Shown: piece after piece, positions 46,479 to 47,846 of the stretch | Layout of the letters: each line of letters begins with the position of its first letter | Numbering within the stretch: the first letter of the stretch is position 1 | NCBI GenBank assembly: GCA_950096965.1 | Contig: CATNCV010000003.1 | Location: 1-47,846, forward strand | Source of the DNA: an uncultured Clostridiaceae bacterium | Lineage (GTDB): Bacteria > Bacillota > Clostridia > TANB77 > CAG-508 | DNA length: 47,846 nt | Reading direction: 5' to 3' | The notes under the pieces: model-generated | What the model saw: only the letters and a program-made list of their open reading frames with translations | Databases searched by the model: none | Told to the model about the DNA's origin: nothing | Made by a program: the position numbers and the translations under genes

Positions 46479-47555
46479 TTAAGCTACTTTATTTAATGTA
46501 TAAGTAACATTAAAATCATTATCAAAAAAATCTTTATAATCATTTATATACTTTATATCTATGTTATAGTTAAGTGGTATTAGATCTCGAAAAATACGAT
46601 TAATGATATAATCTAAATTTTCGTCTGCTTGTGGTAATCTAATTACAAATACAATGTTTCTAATGTTTGTTTTCTCAATTTCTTTTAAAATTATATATGA
46701 ATTAGAAATATTTTGAAATGCTAACATTGGAGCATTTATAGTCTCTTTAATTAAGTTTCCTAAAAGAAAATTATCTGTAATTATTACACTATTCGAATCA
46801 TCAACTATATTATTCTTCATGATCCAACTTTTGGCATTTGTTCCATTAATCTTATTATTGCTTGAAAACCATATATCTTGATTATTATTAAAAGGTTTAT
46901 CTAAATGTATTGAAAGTCCTTGTATATATCCATTTTCATCGAATACAGGTACAAAGAAGCCATCATATCTATTAAAACACCAATGCCAATCTTCTTCTTG
47001 AAAAAAACCGTGGTATTCCAGCAAGATTGTATTTTCTTGAAAGTTCTGAACCTACAAGTCTTCTTTTTATATAATTTTTAGGAACTGTCCTATATAAACC
47101 AGCATCTATCGAACTATCTAGCAAACCAAGATTTTTTAAATATCGCTTGTGTTGTCCTTCTAATTTTAACATATTTAGAAAATCTCTATAAACGGCATCT
47201 CTTAATTCAATATCAGCAAGAAGATTTATAGGACTAATTTCAATAGGTGATCTATCTTGTGAATAACACTCTCTTTCAAGTAACTCTTTGTATGCTCTTT
47301 TATTATCTATGTTTCTAACTCTGGCATATAATCCTACTGAATATCCGACCTACACCACAACGAGTACAACAATATTTATTATCTCTTGTATTTAAACTCA
47401 TTGTAGGTACTTTGCTTAATTTATTATATCCGACAGAACGGACAAATACATTTTGTTTCAAATCCTTTTTCTTCAACTATTTCTAGGCATAAATGGTATG
47501 CTACATTTAAAATATCAATATGCTGTTTTACAGCTGCATAATCTAATGAATTCAT
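46479..47555 (-). CDS. CHC2 zinc-finger primase-like protein, three +1 shifts at CGG
   Basis: With three skipped C bases this is a 357-residue primase-type protein. The N-terminus has a zinc ribbon CICPFC-GYNKLSKVPTMS, then YCCTRCGVG-GYSVG, as in DnaG-type CHC2 fingers. The middle is helical and the C-terminus has a Toprim-like part (IQGLSIHLDKP, VIITDNFLLGNLI). In-frame CGG codons at 47432, 47347 and 47010 (first base, minus strand) are the exact shift points, each before GGA or GGT. The spacing between sites is a multiple of three once shifted. The start is at 47555 after AAAGGA; 47573 is an alternative (ATGA overlap with the gene upstream). Confidence 0.85.
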
Positions 47556-47569
47556 ATTTAATTTTCCTT

Positions 47570-47827
47570 TCATATTATTTTTTGTTCTATCAATTTATTT
47601 TTTATTTCTAGTTGCAAACCTGGATAATTGCTTACTGCCTTTTTATATATTGCTAATTCTTGTTTTATTTTATTGTAATTAGAAATCTCGATTTGCAATT
47701 CAACTTGCTCAATTTGTTTTGCGATTCTCCTAGCACCTGCTTTATCATCCACTTCTAAATAAGCCATTTTCTTACTTTCTAACATTTCTAATTTATTATA
47801 TAATTCATCTGTTTTTTCATTTTGCAT
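47570..47827 (-). CDS. Coiled-coil protein upstream of primase
   Basis: This 85-residue protein is a single long helix rich in Glu, Lys and Gln (KLEMLESKKMAYLEVDDK, IAKQIEQVELQIEISNYNK). It follows CAGGAGGTAA and is translationally close to the primase. Function is unknown. Confidence 0.6.
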   Translation of the reverse strand: MQNEKTDELYNKLEMLESKKMAYLEVDDKAGARRIAKQIEQVELQIEISNYNKIKQELAIYKKAVSNYPGLQLEIKNKLIEQKII

Positions 47828-47846
47828 AAATATTTACCTCCTGTTA

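Noticed and set aside
418-47432. Random sequencing errors as the cause of the broken genes
   Set aside because: All 22 sites are the same event (extra C before GG) and always in codon phase with CGG, and all four GGN codons occur. Random errors would fall in any phase and mostly in A/T runs. A systematic artefact cannot be fully excluded without reads, so it is kept as the main alternative.
15808-47846. Integrase or classical relaxase gene
   Set aside because: I found no tyrosine or serine recombinase and no MOB relaxase motifs in the window; they may lie to the right of it.

Overview
The window looks like very low-GC, spore-forming Clostridia DNA, probably from an uncultured gut lineage. 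The evidence is strong A/T codon bias, a spoIIE gene, AGGAGG-type ribosome sites and frequent TTG starts. Positions 1 to about 15.75 kb are chromosomal and read leftward: a yabE-like 3D/G5 cell-wall protein, tatD, acpS, a WG-repeat membrane protein, spoIIE, a pseudopilin-like protein, a GLUG-repeat remnant and a 1,887-residue repeat-rich surface protein. A RhuM remnant and a tRNA-Cys gene follow.

A truncated tRNA-Gly 3' end at about 15.76-15.81 kb marks the left end of an integrative and conjugative element (ICE), which fills the rest of the window; its right end is not reached. It opens with iteron-like repeats and a replication initiator. A rightward transfer operon follows: pilin-like protein, PrgI, VirB4, VirB6, M23 peptidase, sortase, Cna-B/thioester adhesin, SpoVG, DUF6100, Replic_Relax, VirD4 coupling protein, S1 protein and DUF5697. 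The right part is a leftward accessory region: an alpha-CTD-like protein, a Spo0E-like protein, two XRE regulators, a membrane-fused ECF sigma factor, an array of small genes that share a leader motif, a ribosomal-protection tetracycline-resistance gene with a PadR regulator, an Erm methyltransferase and a CHC2 zinc-finger primase.

The main discovery concerns reading frames. Seven genes (yabE-like, virB4, virB6, M23 peptidase, Cna-B adhesin, virD4, primase) look broken, but each is restored by skipping one C at in-frame CGG codons. I count 22 such sites. At every one the zero-frame codon is CGG, and reading +1 puts a GGN glycine codon in place, often a motif glycine (VirD4 P-loop, DEFANLG, the primase zinc ribbon, M23 motifs). 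By eye I found no in-frame CGG that is read as a normal sense codon in any intact gene, while out-of-frame CGG is common and harmless. This suggests that CGG is unassigned in this organism and that CGGN is read as glycine, by an efficient +1 shift or by a four-base-reading tRNA. One site is in a chromosomal gene, so the trait appears to belong to the host, with the ICE adapted to it. The resistance genes lack such sites and look like later arrivals. A systematic assembly artefact is the main alternative.
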